Positions 1 through 10,579 of a stretch of DNA of 64,000 nt are shown in pieces. Position numbers and translations under genes: made by a program. Origin of the DNA: Athripsodes cinereus (lineage: Eukaryota > Arthropoda > Insecta > Trichoptera > Leptoceridae); contig OX388328.1 in the NCBI GenBank assembly GCA_947579605.1, positions 13,185,684-13,249,683 of the forward strand. Reading direction: 5' to 3'. Every line of letters begins with the position of its first letter. Position 1 is the first letter of the stretch. A model generated the notes under the pieces. It was not told the origin of the DNA. It made no database searches and worked only from the letters and a program-made list of their open reading frames with translations.

Positions 1-815
1 TAGCTAGCTGGTAGCATATTATTTTTGTCGCTATCTTTTTGGAGAAACACGAAATTGTATTACAATTTTATTTAACCTTAGTTAGTCTCTGAAATTGGAA
101 ATGTCATTGGCGCTAAAAAAATCATATTTTTAATACTTTGAATGAATGACTTAAATATACAAGTCCCATTTTGAAGAAAATCTCATGCAATAGGGATTTG
201 TGTAAATATTTGAAAATCTATGACAGTATTAGGATTACAGAAGCATAACTTGGTGGTAATGGACTATTTCAATTTTGAGTAAAAGGCATGCAAAGTGCTT
301 ATAAATGAAATGGACAAAAAAGTTTTAAAATTGTCTGTACAAAGAAAAAAATGTAATTATTAAAAATATGAAAAATGTAGTTGGAAATAAAAAAATTCTG
401 TGTATATTCTGTTGGTTGTATATTTATCAATGTTTTTTGTAGGATTAACTGGTCTCAAAACACGTGACGAACAAAAGCCTTTTTAACACAGATAAGTATT
501 TTAGGTCTACATTTAGTCAAATGGTCTCAACAATGGATGAATTTTAGTCAGTCAATAATTTTTTTTTTAATATTTGATTTTTCATATTTTGTGGATTATT
601 TTCTTTTGCTTTCATCACAACGTGATTTATTTTGATATTCTTTATGGATTATATCAAAAAAGTCTTTTTTTTTAATCGATTCCTTAATATTTCAAAATCG
701 CACTTTTAAAAGTAGGTACATTAGAAAATAATCGAAATTGTTACCAAAAGATTGGATCGCTGATTTTTTCATTACAACAATGTTATAAAAATGTATTTTT
801 AACGCGACCAATTTT
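1..815. other. AT-rich sequence without recognisable feature
   Basis: No coding signal, hairpin or repeat shared with the rest of the window is seen. The sequence is homopolymer-rich and looks like intergenic or intronic DNA. Confidence 0.5.
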
Positions 816-819
816 TATA

Positions 820-1091
820 TGATCGGGCACAAAACACATCCTTGAGGAATACCACTTCTAGTACCAAAACATATTCTTGTGAAACACTTTTATCGGTCCC
901 AAAACACATCCTTGTGGAACACCATTATTAAGAATAAAATGTAGACCAAAAACACAGATTTGAATACAAAATTTGGAATTTTGAAATGTATTTTTGCTTA
1001 CAGGCGACTGATTGGAGTGAGTCAACGCCTCGGCACCGAGCCTTCCCGCCGCGGCAGTTCTTTTGGATTTTTTTGAATCTAAGAGCAGCAC
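820..1091 (-). pseudogene. LINE reverse transcriptase remnant with two GxPQGCVL motifs
   Basis: On the minus strand this encodes NNGVPQGCVLGPI near 894-930 and a second, diverged copy, SGIPQGCVLCPI, near 821-865. G(V/I)PQGxVLGP is the conserved palm motif of non-LTR retrotransposon reverse transcriptases of the jockey, CR1 and R1 type. The motif normally occurs once per enzyme, so two copies about 70 bp apart point to a local duplication or two overlapping fragments. Nothing upstream or downstream of the motif survives in frame, so this is a dead fragment. Confidence 0.6.
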
Positions 1092-1287
1092 CTATACATG
1101 CATAATATTTCAAAAAATTAATCATATTTGGAATAATTCAGCTAAACAAAAAAAAACAAATACAAAAAATGTATATTTGATTTTGTAGGTGTTGACACTA
1201 TGAAAGTTCATTTTCAAAATTTATAAAAAAAATGTTAAGCACGAACACCGTTTATTTTTCACAAATAAATTTTAATTTATTGGCAGA

Positions 1288-1443
1288 GGCCTTTCGAAAC
1301 TACTCCATCATCAATACTCAACACTCAGAAAACAGACAAAACAAAAATACGGACCTTATCAAAGTTATTAAGTGGTTCATCTATTTGTTTTGTTTAGTTT
1401 CTAAGAGTCTAGCACTGACGATGCACTAGTTCCGAAAGGCCTG
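1288..1443 (+). repeat. Element ending in inverted GGCCTTTCGAA repeats with CTGACGA...GAAA
   Basis: GGCCTTTCGAAACTA at 1288-1302 is repeated in inverted form as TAGTTCCGAAAGGCC at 1427-1441, with one mismatch. Beside the right arm is CTGACGA (1415-1421) followed by GAAA (1433-1436), the spacing of a hammerhead-type catalytic core. The same CTGANGATGA...GAAA pattern recurs at 2427, 21.64, 28.25 and 55.66 kb. Penelope-like retroelements are known to carry such motifs; assigning this copy to them is inference. Confidence 0.35.
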
Positions 1444-2140
1444 TGTCAGCAAATAAAATTGTTATTAGTGAGAATTAACAGTGAATGTGTATGACAATTT
1501 TTTTTATAAGTTGTTTCAAAAAATATATAAATAAAATAAATAATCGTTGTTACATGTAATATCTGAGAAATGTGTAAATACAATTTTTATAATTGTCTTT
1601 TTGTGGGTTTTGTTTATGGGCAATTTAAAGTGACCAATAATTTTGATGTGTTGTCGTAAAAATGATGTGTAAAGAAATGTATAATTTAGAAATGATGTCT
1701 TGAAGTTATTGTTGTTGTTTATTAAACCATAGATAACGAATGTTTCATGTATTTTTATTATTTTACTTTTATGCGATATTTTTTATTCTTGTTGTTTATT
1801 GTCAAATTAAGAAGAATAAAACACTTGTATTTGTATCGCCGAGTTTCGAAATCCACTATAACACATTTTTGTGATTTGAAGAAATTCGATAAATTGTCTT
1901 TGCGGACACATCGCGTGTTTGAGTTTGGTGGTGAGCTTTCGAATGCGCCCGGACATCCATTATCAAACCGACTGACTACTTCTTCCTGAGCCTCTGCTAG
2001 ACAAAATTACGACGAAACGAAACAACGAGATATCGCCTAATCTTACACCCCCTACTCCTACCCCCACCCCTACATCTTCACAGGTTCCACGGCGAAGCGA
2101 GAGGCTGTGCGGATAGTAATGATACCTACATACTCTCGAC
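1444..2140. other. No gene seen
   Basis: AT-rich sequence. A short open frame (1747-1989) has no recognisable motif and is probably chance. The last 100 bases are richer in C and lead into the SINE. Confidence 0.4.
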
Positions 2141-2144
2141 CTAC

Positions 2145-2485
2145 CCGCACACCTCTGTGGTCTAATGGTTAGCTTGCTTGACTCGTAACACAGAGGTGCT
2201 GGGTTCGATTCCTAGTAGGTGCGGTTGGCTGGACGAAGTCGCTTTTCAGCGATGAGTGCAGTCATCCGCTCTATATTCGCCAAATGTGAACACCCCATTA
2301 GTGACGGTTTTCAAGCGTTTCCGCCCTCATATTGTTCATTACCACTGACTTACATTATCCCTATTGTTATTATTTTTCCTCATTGAAAATTCGCATTTGA
2401 ATGTAAATTCTTCACATCACGTTAGTCTGACGATGAGTGCGGGAGCTCTTGAAAGCTGGCTCGCGATTAATAAAGTCAACATGGA
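2145..2485 (+). mobile_element. tRNA-derived SINE
   Basis: The head has the two internal RNA polymerase III promoter boxes: box A TGGTCTAATGG (2158-2168) and box B GGTTCGATTCC (2202-2212), separated as in a tRNA. The acceptor stem pairs at only about five of seven positions, so it is a tRNA-like SINE head rather than a working tRNA gene. The body runs on through unrelated sequence and ends near a CTGACGATGAG...TTGAAAG motif (2427-2454) followed by AATAAAGTCAAC, which also occurs at 21.6 kb. The 3' limit is estimated. Confidence 0.6.
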
Positions 2486-2957
2486 AGTAGGTATACTAAA
2501 TATAAGTGTTTATTTCTTTTTAATTTAATATGAATTTCCACCAAGTACTGACGGTAAACAATATTAACTCCTTTGTTTTCGACATTTTTAATGATCGGTC
2601 AAATATGAGAACGTTTGTCTTTCAACTATGTATAATATAAGTTGTATCTCTTTGCATATCGCATTGGCCAATAGCTGAAATGATGTGCAAAGTAAACTTA
2701 AAAAGAATAATAATCATAATAAAATATTATAAAATAACGAGTGAGATCCTTGACATTTTCATAACTGAACTGAAGTCTTTCTACAAGTACACCCAGAGTA
2801 CAATAATAATGTCCTCCCACGAGTACCTACATCTTTAGTTTGGTGAAGTTCTCCTTTCAGTACAATATGATTATAATCAGAGATAAGATGCTTAAACTAA
2901 TCTTTACTGGACAGGGTAAATTTTATTATTCCACATATTTGACATTTTGTGTGATGA

Positions 2958-3025
2958 CTGGCGTGGCACAGAAGAAGCATTCTTGCACGATATCTCGGGT
3001 TTGATTCCCGGCCGGTGAAAATTGA
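2958..3025 (+). mobile_element. tRNA-like SINE head, second family
   Basis: GGCGTGGCACAGAAG resembles a tRNA A box and GGTTTGATTCCCGG is a B box. It resembles the head of the SINE at 34.9 kb (GTGTGGCGCGGAGG... GGTTCGATTCCCGG), so it is probably a diverged copy. It lies directly upstream of the LINE-2 fragment. Confidence 0.45.
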
Positions 3026-3060
3026 TAAATGATTATTCAAATATATATTGACCTGATAAA

Positions 3061-3475
3061 TGGAAAGACGTCTCTCTCACAATTTATAATCGAAGAATGC
3101 TTCGTGTAACTTGGAACGAAAAGGTCAGCAACATCGAAGTAAGTTGGAGAGCCGGAATCGAGAGAGGGCTGTTGTCAAATGTTAAAGTGAGGAAGGTCTC
3201 ATATTTGGGTCACGAGGGAAGGCGCGGAGTTGGCAGAAAGCAGATGTCCTGGCTGCGCAACATTAGAGAGTTGACCGGAATGGGGACGATGGATGACCTT
3301 TTCAGGGCAGCACAGAACAGCGAGGTTTTCACCGGAGTAATTGCCAACGTCGGGGGACCTGATGTGGCAAAGGAAGAAGATTTAGTCTTCCCAGCAAATT
3401 TATGATGTTTTGACTCATTAAAAAAGGGAGTTTCTAATGCCTTCACAGAGATGGGGTTAGCTGTCATATATAGAT
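3061..3475 (+). pseudogene. LINE-2 ORF C-terminal fragment
   Basis: The frame from 3097 (stop at 3403) starts RMLRVTWNEKVSN and continues KVSYLGHEGRRGVGRKQ, SWLRNIRELTG and VIANVGGPDVAKEED. This is the C-terminal tail typical of insect RTE-like endonuclease/reverse transcriptase proteins. Between LGH and EGRRGVG a segment usual in the family is missing, so the copy carries an internal deletion. The catalytic domains are absent. A second copy of the last residues is at 26.40 kb. Confidence 0.75.
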
Positions 3476-4265
3476 GGCGGTAGTGTATATGTGTAAGTTA
3501 GGTTAGTATGTTTATTTGAAAATATTACAGTCGCAGTTATAGCATCTGATACCTATACTTTGTTATATAGATTATAGGAATAATGTAGCGGTTCGGTAGA
3601 TGCTGTATGCTGGTCCCCTTTGTCTCAAGTTTCGGTTTGAGTTTGATAAATCACAAGTTTATTGTGTTATCGGAGTCATTGTCACAATATACAATCTGAT
3701 TTTAACAAGAGTAGCATTGGCGGGAGGCAGTCAGTAAGAAGGGATGGAACAGAAGTGACTTTGGGTATCTAAAAGTTAAGCTAAGTTGGTTCGTATATGG
3801 ATACAATCGCAAGTAAAATATAGGCAATCGCTTGGGGTGCTAGTGTTGAAACTATCACATATGATGTGAAATAGGAACCTAGTTGAAACGTGGGCTTTAT
3901 GTATAAGCTGAAACTAAAATAGATATTAATAAAAATAAGCTTTAATGTTCCTACATCCAAATGAGGTGACCTCGTATTATCGAAAAGAATTATAGAATCT
4001 TTCATATTTATTTTATTTATTAACATAGTTTCAAATTTTCCAGTTGCATACACTAGAAGAGAATGTCACAGGGCAAAACGTACAATGCTCACAATTGCAA
4101 AATATAAGTTAACCGTCGATTGTTGATAAGATTTGGGTTAGTTGTAAGAGATCTCGCCTCTGCGATAAACTCGCCCTCTGTATATTGAGAATATCTTAGT
4201 TGGATGCATTTTTCTATAAAATTGTATGAATTGTGATCAATGTAAGTCAAGAATGAATAAATAAA
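3476..4265. other. No gene seen
   Basis: Mixed AT-rich sequence. A 90-residue minus-strand frame (3781-4053) has no family features and is probably chance. Confidence 0.4.
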
Positions 4266-4267
4266 TA

Positions 4268-4687
4268 TTAAGGGGCCCCTTACGATATTGATACGCCCCT
4301 TTGATATTGGTAATTAATATTTGTTTTAGGGTATTTTAGGGTGTGAGGAAGCGCGGACGTCCAAGAACTACGTGGCTTAACCACGTGGATCAAATTCTCA
4401 AGGACGGTTGCGTGTTAAGTAAGAGGAATCGGCGTGCATGTAGGAGAAACTGGATGAATGTAGAGGAAGCGAAAGAAGTATGTAAGGATAGAGCGACATG
4501 GCGTTCCGTTCTCTCTGCCTACCCCACATGGGACACGGCGTGAGGGTATAGTATAGTATAGTATAGTATTTGTTTTATTATTTTATCAAATCGATATGTT
4601 CGCAAGGGTCGACAAATTTTGGCACTTTTTCTATCAAATTTGTTGAAAATTGAAGATTTTACCATTTTTGCTAAACGGGGACCTTAA
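4268..4687. mobile_element. Possible TTAA-flanked element enclosing a LINE tail
   Basis: TTAA at 4268-4271 is followed by GGGGCCCC, and CGGGGACC is followed by TTAA at 4684-4687. The ends are weak inverted repeats with TTAA at each border, as piggyBac-type transposons duplicate TTAA. The interior is a LINE-1 tail, so the match could be chance. Confidence 0.25.
4341..4567 (+). pseudogene. LINE-1 ORF C-terminus with (TATAG)n tail
   Basis: The frame 4343-4543 begins RKRGRPRTTWLNHVDQIL, continues RRACRRNWMNVEEAKEVCKD and ends WRSVLSAYPTWDTA then a stop. This is the extreme C-terminus of a non-LTR retrotransposon polyprotein. It is followed by GGGTATAGTATAGTATAG, a short tandem-repeat tail instead of poly(A), as in RTE-like LINEs. 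The copy is 5'-truncated and keeps an open frame. It is the cleanest plus-strand reference for the other LINE-1 copies here. Confidence 0.8.
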
Positions 4688-4954
4688 GGATGAGCCGAAG
4701 GATCACTGAATTCTGGAAGTTGATTGTCTTAAACGAGTATGTGAGGTTTACCGAACACCTTCCTTTCACAGGACATTATTTAAAAACTTACACAAAAGAT
4801 TAGTAGAACTATTCTTTATCAGGGAATGCACTAAATTCGCTGTAAGAAATATGTATAATAAGCAATAATATATTTTTTACATACATTTTGGTTCATTTTA
4901 TTTGTTTTCGATCCATGTAATATTTTTACTATTTAATATATGTAAATATTTTTA

Positions 4955-5062
4955 CGACCACCTAAACGATGGAGGGATAGCTGGGCATCCACCTCCCAGG
5001 AGCAGGCTCCGAGAACTACAGGACATAGTCCTAACTGAAGCAGAAGAAGAAGAAGTATTTTT
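4955..5062 (+). pseudogene. LINE-3 ORF tail (PPKRWRDSWAS)
   Basis: Encodes PPKRWRDSWASTSQEQAPR, the tail of an RTE-like LINE, ending in a (GAA)n-like run. Near-identical sequence is at 10172-10280 and a diverged copy at 37080-37262. Only about 30 codons remain. Confidence 0.6.
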
Positions 5063-5384
5063 AAAACTGTCCATTTCCAAAATCTTACAAATAATGAAAG
5101 CTGTTTTATAGCTATGCTATAAATATACTTGTACGCGATAACTTTTCGGCTTTATAGCTATAATCTGAATGTGGCTTAGTTCTTTATATATATTGGGGAT
5201 TACTAATTTAGCATAATAGTACCTACCTACCAATCCATAGGATATCAAATTAATGCCAAAAGTTTTTATAAAGAAAACATTCCAAAGCAGACTACCCTGG
5301 CTCAGCTGTAAGACAATATATACATATAATAAAAATATTTGACGAAGTTTAAAAGTATATATGTATGTTTATTTGTATTCTTTA
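5063..5384. other. No gene seen
   Basis: AT-rich sequence between the LINE-3 tail and a repeat H fragment. Confidence 0.4.
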
Positions 5385-5483
5385 TGTTCTGCAGAGCACA
5401 CGGCAAAGAATTGGTCACCCAGTCTATTCCATAAGTTTTCGAGTGTCACACTGCAAAGGTAAGGTAGTTGAAAAAATAACGAC
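5385..5483 (-). repeat. Repeat H, fragment (TTTTCGAGTGTC block)
   Basis: Matches in reverse the block GGACACTCGAAAACTTAC...GAGTGGGAG found at 8.03, 17.87, 27.00 and 30.33 kb (plus) and 17.37, 26.29 and 40.88 kb (minus). The RTE insertion at 5496 is adjacent to it. Confidence 0.55.
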
Positions 5484-6092
5484 ATATCAACGACTAGGTA
5501 TATGGGCAAGGAAAATCAAACGGCAGAAATTTCTAGACGAATAGGATTGGGATGGGCTGCATTCTCAGAACTTAAATATATATTTAAAAATAATGAAGTC
5601 CCCATAAGTCTTAAGAGTAAACTTTACGATTCGTGTGTCCTGCCAGTGATTACATATGGGCTAGAAACTATGACGAGCAAGCTCACTTGCGAGCAAACGA
5701 AAACTAAGGTGTGTACAGCGTGCCATGGAGAGACAAATGCTAGGTATCAGCTTGAGAGACAAAATAAGAAATGAAACCATCCGACAAAAAACAAAAGTCG
5801 TTGACGTTGTTGATAAAATCTCCAAGCTGAAATGGCAATGGGCTGGTCATGTGGTAAGACGACAGGATGGCAGATGGACTTCCAGAATTCTTGTATGGAG
5901 ACCATGGGAGGACAAAAGAAGCGTAGGAAGACCCCAAAAAAGATGGGTTGATGATATTGTCCAGATGATGGGGAAACAGTGGTATCGTGTTGCTCGAGAT
6001 AGGAAAGTGTGGAAAAGTTTTGAAGAGGCCTATATCCAGCAGTGGAGAGAAGAAGGCTAGCAGTAAGTAAGTAAGTAAGTATATCAACGACT
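5484..6092 (+). mobile_element. 5'-truncated RTE LINE with (GTAA)n tail and 12-bp target duplication
   Basis: ATATCAACGACT at 5484-5495 is repeated exactly at 6081-6092, immediately after a GTAAGTAAGTAAGTAAG tail. This pair is a target-site duplication made by target-primed reverse transcription. Between them is the last third of an RTE-clade ORF: EISRRIGLGWAAFSELKY and SLKSKLYDSCVLPVITYG in the first frame, then, after a frameshift near 5720, MERQMLGISLRDKIRNE, KLKWQWAGHVVRRQDGRW and RSVGRPQKRWVDDI in the second, ending EEG stop at 6060. The endonuclease and catalytic RT core are missing. The clean duplication and long open second frame suggest a fairly recent insertion. Confidence 0.9.
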
Positions 6093-6245
6093 GCTAAACC
6101 ATCTCGGCATATCCCATATAAGTACGGTAGCCAGCAGATAAGCCGCGTGTAATAAACACGCAAACTGTCGTCTCTGTGCCAACAAAACTTAAGACATTCG
6201 GGATGGATGACAAACTTCATAAATACATCTTGACAAACGTAGATT
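6093..6245 (+). repeat. Repeat H, fragment (CTCTGTGCCAACAAAA block)
   Basis: Contains ATATCCCATATAAGTACGG, GCCAGCAGATAAG, TAATAAACACGCAAACTG, TCTCTGTGCCAACAAAA and GACATTCGGGATGGATG in the order found at 17.76 kb. The first half of this block is what became tandemly amplified at 43.4-45.0 kb. Confidence 0.55.
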
Positions 6246-6257
6246 TCGCATTTGAAA

Positions 6258-6500
6258 ATGAGTCGGTCGGTGGATGGCGCTGGTAGTAGCTGCCTGAAAC
6301 CTCTGACGTCTCATTTTTCAAAATTAAATATTATTATCTTATAATTGTTCAAATTAACAAAATTTTAATACATTTTTTTTAGTTTCAATTGTGTTTTCAA
6401 AATTTTATAAAAGTTAAATAAAAATAAGAGGCGCCTTTGAGACGGTCTAGGGACTGTTAAACAGCGTCAAAACATAATCATCATAATCATCATCATCATT
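6258..6500 (+). repeat. Repeat Q with (ATC)n tail
   Basis: Starts near GGTCGGTGGATGGCGCTGG, continues CCTCTGACGTCTCATTTTTC and ends GAGACGGTCTAGGGACTG...GGCGTCAAAACA plus an (ATC)n run. The same order is at 21975-22385. No coding capacity. The 3' simple-repeat tail suggests a retroposon, class unknown. Confidence 0.6.
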
Positions 6501-6609
6501 TTACTAGATTTTGAAGATATTGAAAATGTTAATTAACAGACCCCTCATCCGTACAACCAACAGGCTGTACAAAATTCCACAGATGTCAAAAATAATGTTT
6601 GGAAATAGA

Positions 6610-6700
6610 AATTGATGGGATTAGTGAACGTATCATTAATAGAGTGCACTTGAACCAGCCTAGGCCGATTTGTAAGCATCGGAACACCTTTCTTGTTTCC
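6610..6700 (+). repeat. Repeat R, degraded copy
   Basis: CACTTGAACCAGCCTAGGC and TTTGTAAGCATCGG match the core of repeat R (CAGCCTAGAGCCAATTCGTA), better preserved at 14.8 and 28.4-28.9 kb. Confidence 0.4.
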
Positions 6701-7270
6701 TACTAAAGTAGTGTTGTGGAATTCTCAAGAAATAATTTTTGGAGAAATTTACTGAGAAATTTCTCCAAAATTTCTCCTAAATTTCTCGAAGTAGAGAATT
6801 TTCGGAGATTTTTTTTTGTTTTTTATTTAACAGTATAATAATAATAAATACTGTATTCAATCAATCAATAACAATGTACAAATGTTGAGACAATTTATCA
6901 CCAATATGGCTACAATTAATTATGGAAACAAAAAAATGTTAGGTACCTACATAGAAAAAAGTGCTAATAACTGATGAAAAATCTTGATGTTTGACACCCC
7001 ATATGCCCATATTTAAGTTAAAAAAAATGCAGGTACGTACATCGAAAAAAGTGTTAATAACCTCTGATTCTGGCCTTAATCAGCCCCACAAATTTTTGGA
7101 TCAATCAGGTTGGCTGCGAAGTGTACCTACTGGGCGAAAGGTCATAATACCACTAAGAAAAATTATGGAGAGAAATTTCTCTTCCATCAGAGGAGAAATT
7201 CTCGGAGAAATTTCTCGTTCTCGAGAAATTTCTTTGGAGAATTTTCTCTTCTCACATCACTATACTAAAG
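6701..7270. mobile_element. hAT-type MITE rich in GAGAAATTTCTC
   Basis: TACTAAAG at 6701-6708 recurs exactly at 7263-7270. The element (6709-7262) begins TAGTGTTGTGG and ends CATCACTA, giving inverted ends close to the TAGNG consensus of hAT transposons, and 8 bp is the hAT target length. Both subterminal regions are packed with the self-complementary motif GAGAAATTTCTC in several spacings. The short open frame inside (6991-7332) runs through the border and is not a transposase, so the element is non-autonomous. Confidence 0.8.
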
Positions 7271-8025
7271 GGAGTTTGTATAGTCTGTTGGTTGTACGGA
7301 TGAGGTGTCTGTTGGGTAATATTCGCCAATAGCCAAGCAAATATCGAGACAATGCAGTTTTTTTATCACATAATCTTGGTCAAAAATCTTTGAATGTATA
7401 CCTTTTATGTAATTGTTTGTAATCAATGTAGGTACAGTAAAAAATGAATAAATAAATAAATAACATATTTTACATATACCTACTAGCAAACCAATTTGCT
7501 TCGGAAATAATCATTCATTGACATTTTACTGTTGTGATAAAACCAGAAGGATGTTAAATGTTGTCAAATTTCACAACTGATTTATCGCTAAGACCGTAAA
7601 ATTTATGCGGAAAACCTGCCCAAAGGATAGAACTATGTAAGATGAAAGAAAAGTCTTTCTCATATCTCACCCAAAATTGACATTACTAATATTCCATCCA
7701 TTCCAGACCATCCATTCGTTTGAGAGTGATTTAGGTCGTAACTAATATTAAAATATTTATAAGTTGATAATTTTTTCCCCCAATACAGCCCTGTACTCTC
7801 TCCCCTCCCATCTCAAATCTGCGGTAATTCTACCCTCCTCTTTCTGCTTTTATAGTTCGAGACAAACTTTGTAAGATTTTCGTTCGATTCGTTTATACGA
7901 TAGTCGTTTTTTTTTAAAACACTGATGGTTCTCAAAATGCTATATTTTTTTTTTGAAAAACAGGCATTAACCAGAAGTTTGGTAGCCAGTAGACTATCCG
8001 TATGTAATAAAAATAAAGTATAAGA
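7271..8025. other. No gene seen
   Basis: AT-rich sequence with no recognisable family or coding signal. Confidence 0.35.
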
Positions 8026-8082
8026 TACAGGACACTGGAAAACTTACAAAAGAGAGTGGAAGTTTATTACTCTGCGAACTTT
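8026..8082 (+). repeat. Repeat H, fragment
   Basis: AGGACACTGGAAAACTTAC followed by AAAAGAGAGTGGAAG is the H core block. It abuts the poly(T) start of the minus-strand SINE-A copy. Confidence 0.5.
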
Positions 8083-8268
8083 TTTTTTTATAAAAAGATA
8101 TATCTGGGTTTTTGTTTTAAACCCAGATACAACCTTATACACATTTCACAGTAAGCTAAAAGCTTGTGTCGTGAAAGGGGAGTTTGCCGACACCTGGGAT
8201 AGAACTACGGACCCCTTGTTCACAAGGCCGAGACACCTCCTCCTCCTCAAGGCTACCGACGAACTCTA
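8083..8268 (-). mobile_element. SINE-A copy
   Basis: Read on the minus strand, a tRNA-like head with a degraded B box (complement of TAGAACTACGGACCCC) is followed by GGCAAACTCCCCTTTCACG, AGCTTTTAGCTTACTGTG, GTGTATAAGGTTGTATCTG and a T-rich 5' border on the plus strand, which is its poly(A) tail. Other copies are at 9.97, 21.7, 31.5, 34.8 and 39.9 kb. Confidence 0.7.
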
Positions 8269-8269
8269 A

Positions 8270-8815
8270 AGGATTGTTGCAAATAATTCCATGCCGATAT
8301 TTCTCGAATCCTCTTATATTGTACATCTTCATACTACAGGCGAATTATCGTCGGTCGTGCAAATTTTGGGGTAGGTATATTCGGTTTTATAAAACACCTA
8401 GATTCTTTCTATTCAAAAAATTCCACGATTCAATTTCAGATGGCTTCCTGCTCAACATGGTAGATGAAACAAATCTTTATACACAGTTTTACAATCGCAC
8501 CAAATCTTATAAATCTTCCTGTATAAAGATAATATCTTCACATAGATGTCTCTTTATATCAGATACGAGTATTTATAATATCGTAGTATGTAGGTATAGG
8601 AAAAACCGTCTGAGGACTTTCACAATTGCCCGTATTCGATGATCAAGATTATTAAGATGTCCAGTAGTAAATTTGAAATAATCTATGATGATAAATATGA
8701 CATTTTAACAAATGTCTGAATCTCAGTCACTACAGTGTTTTAAGATTGTTCATAAGTATAATCACGATATTTGCCGCACGTTGGGTTGCCAGTTTTGCGC
8801 AAATATCAAAATCAT
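8270..8815. other. No supported gene
   Basis: A 152-residue open frame (8184-8642) crosses from the SINE into unique sequence; it lacks a clear start context, motif or codon pattern and is regarded as chance. Confidence 0.35.
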
Positions 8816-8817
8816 AC

Positions 8818-9000
8818 TATTAAGGTGACCAACCGTCCTATTTTGAAATAACAGGAGTCTCCTTTTTTGAGTTTTGTCCTCCCATGATTAGCATTCTTCT
8901 TTTTGCAATTATGTGTCCTCCTTTTTTGATATTATGTAATCAAATTAATCAAACAAATGTATAAATTGTTCTTTATTAAAACCAGAAAAAGAGAAAATTG
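8818..9000. repeat. Possible DNA transposon end (GGTGACCAACCGTCC)
   Basis: GGTGACCAACCGTCCTATTTTG resembles terminal sequences of short DNA transposons, and TGTCCTCC recurs in the next 100 bases. GGACCGTCC reappears near 9730 but not in a clear inverted arrangement. No target duplication was found. Confidence 0.2.
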
Positions 9001-9115
9001 TAAAATATTTCAATTTCCTATACCTTTACGAAAATTTGGTGTCAAGGCTAGAAAATTAAAATATGTGACCTAAAAAAAGTTCTCAATTTTGGAAATTCTA
9101 CCAAGGTATCAAATT

Positions 9116-9663
9116 CAGCAGGGTTAGGTACTCTTGAAAAAACTAAACACGATCTTAATCTAGTCTTGATCTTGATCATACGACGCACGAAGGGACTATT
9201 TTTTTTTATTATTATTTTATTTTATTAATACAAACAAACAGCTTTTACATTTTATATAGTACAACTTAAATATTACATTTTTCACAAGCCAGTGAAGTTT
9301 GTTAAATTATTTTATTTAACACTATGTTCCAAATTAAAAAAAAAACAAATAACACAATCAAAAAAGAAGTTAAGTGCACTCTATGCACCAACTGAGGCAA
9401 AAATACAAAAAAGTAAAGAAAAAACAAAATCGTTCACCCATGCAATGAATATGCCATTACAACATACACAAGTAATGAATGACGCCCATGAAGGGGGCAA
9501 ATGCTCTCCAAGCAAGCTTTGACTATGGTCAAAAACACCGCGTTACCGCTAACGCGCGATGGGTTTGCGTGTATTTTTGGCCGATAGTCACTTCGTGCGT
9601 CGTATGATCAAGATCAAGACTAGATTAAGATCGTGTTTAGTTTTTTCAAGAGTAGCCCTGCTG
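9116..9663. mobile_element. MITE M1 split by a nested 321-bp insertion
   Basis: The left end CAGCAGGG...TACTCTTG (from 9116) and right end CAAGAGTAGCCCTGCTG (to 9663) are inverted repeats of about 80 bp that continue through ACGATCTTAATCTAGTCTTG and ATCATACGACGCACGAAG. The same element, 217 bp and uninterrupted, is at 37951-38167. In this copy GACTAT is duplicated at 9194-9199 and 9521-9526 on either side of an inserted 321 bp. Confidence 0.8.
9200..9520 (-). mobile_element. Retroposon inserted into MITE M1
   Basis: The insert starts on the plus strand with a long T-run and TTATTATTATTTTATTTTA, i.e. an A-rich tail of a minus-strand retroposon, and is bounded by the direct repeat GACTAT. Part reads as an open frame (9292-9522) of lysine-rich composition with no motif. 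The family could not be named; it looks like a 3' untranslated end of a LINE. Confidence 0.6.
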
Positions 9664-9959
9664 GATATAATGTTAGACCTTAAAAACAATTCCGAATTTG
9701 GGAGTGTCATAAACTTCTTTTAACCAATGAAGGACCGTCCTTTTTTCATTTTTTTAAACAAAATCGAAGAGATTGCCCAATATTTCAAATTTTAGGTATA
9801 GGTATTTTAAATATTTCACGATATCCTCGGTAATGACAAAGATTTTTTAACGTTTTCTTTTAAAATAAGGTCTTTTTTTAGAAGCTTGTCCACGATGGAC
9901 TCTTAAACCGCTTGCATTTGACTGTATGCCTACCTCTGGTGTAAATAAATTGAACATTT

Positions 9960-10145
9960 AAAAAAAATATATATAAATGGGTTTCGTTTCTTACAAACAC
10001 AAATACAATCTTATACACCTTTCACAGTAAGCTACTAAAAGCTTATGTCGTGAAAGGGGAGTTTGCCGGCACCTGGTATCGAACCACGGACCCCTTGTTC
10101 ACGAGGCCGAGACTCTACTTCCAGGCTATCGACGAACTCAAATAA
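9960..10145 (-). mobile_element. SINE-A copy
   Basis: Same blocks as at 8083 but better preserved: on the plus strand ACACCTTTCACAGTAAGCTA, GAAAGGGGAGTTTGCCGGC and the complement of box B in TATCGAACCACGGACCCC. The tRNA-like head is at the right end, reading leftward. Confidence 0.75.
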
Positions 10146-10171
10146 ATAAAACTTTACGAATGCTAACCCCC

Positions 10172-10285
10172 AGGAAGACCACCTAAACGATGGAGGGATA
10201 GTTGGGCATCCACCTCCCAGGAGCAGGCTCCGAGAATCACTGGACATAGTCCTAACCTAACTGAAGCAAAAGGAGAAGAGACAAA
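10172..10285 (+). pseudogene. LINE-3 ORF tail
   Basis: GACCACCTAAACGATGGAGG and AGGAGCAGGCTCCGAGAAT are near-identical to 4955-5040. It again encodes PPKRWRDSWASTSQEQAP and is followed by a GAAG-rich run. Confidence 0.6.
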
Positions 10286-10579
10286 GAATGCTAATTAAAA
10301 AATATTTTTGTAATATTAATATTACAGACGGCATAATGCGAGCCAGCGGGTTTATAAGCTAGTTTTAAATAAAAAAAAATAATACAAACGTTAAATAATT
10401 TCAAAGTTTTATGTATTTTTCTTTACGCAAAATTACTTTTGACATTAATCTAAGTAAACTTAGTATTACGTACATGGAAAATACTTAAATGTTGGATGCT
10501 GATATTAATGGTACAACAAATTGTCTGCAATGTACACACTGTGTTACATAAGTAGAGATCACCGGATATTCGACAAATA

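Noticed and set aside
2145..2225. Functional tRNA gene
   Set aside because: Box A and B are present but the acceptor stem pairs only partly and a SINE body follows.
5740..6220. Minus-strand frames of 115 and 157 residues
   Set aside because: They are antisense shadows of the RTE ORF, which has clear family motifs on the plus strand.
8184..8642. 152-residue open frame as a gene
   Set aside because: It begins inside a SINE and runs into AT-rich sequence with no motif or splice context.
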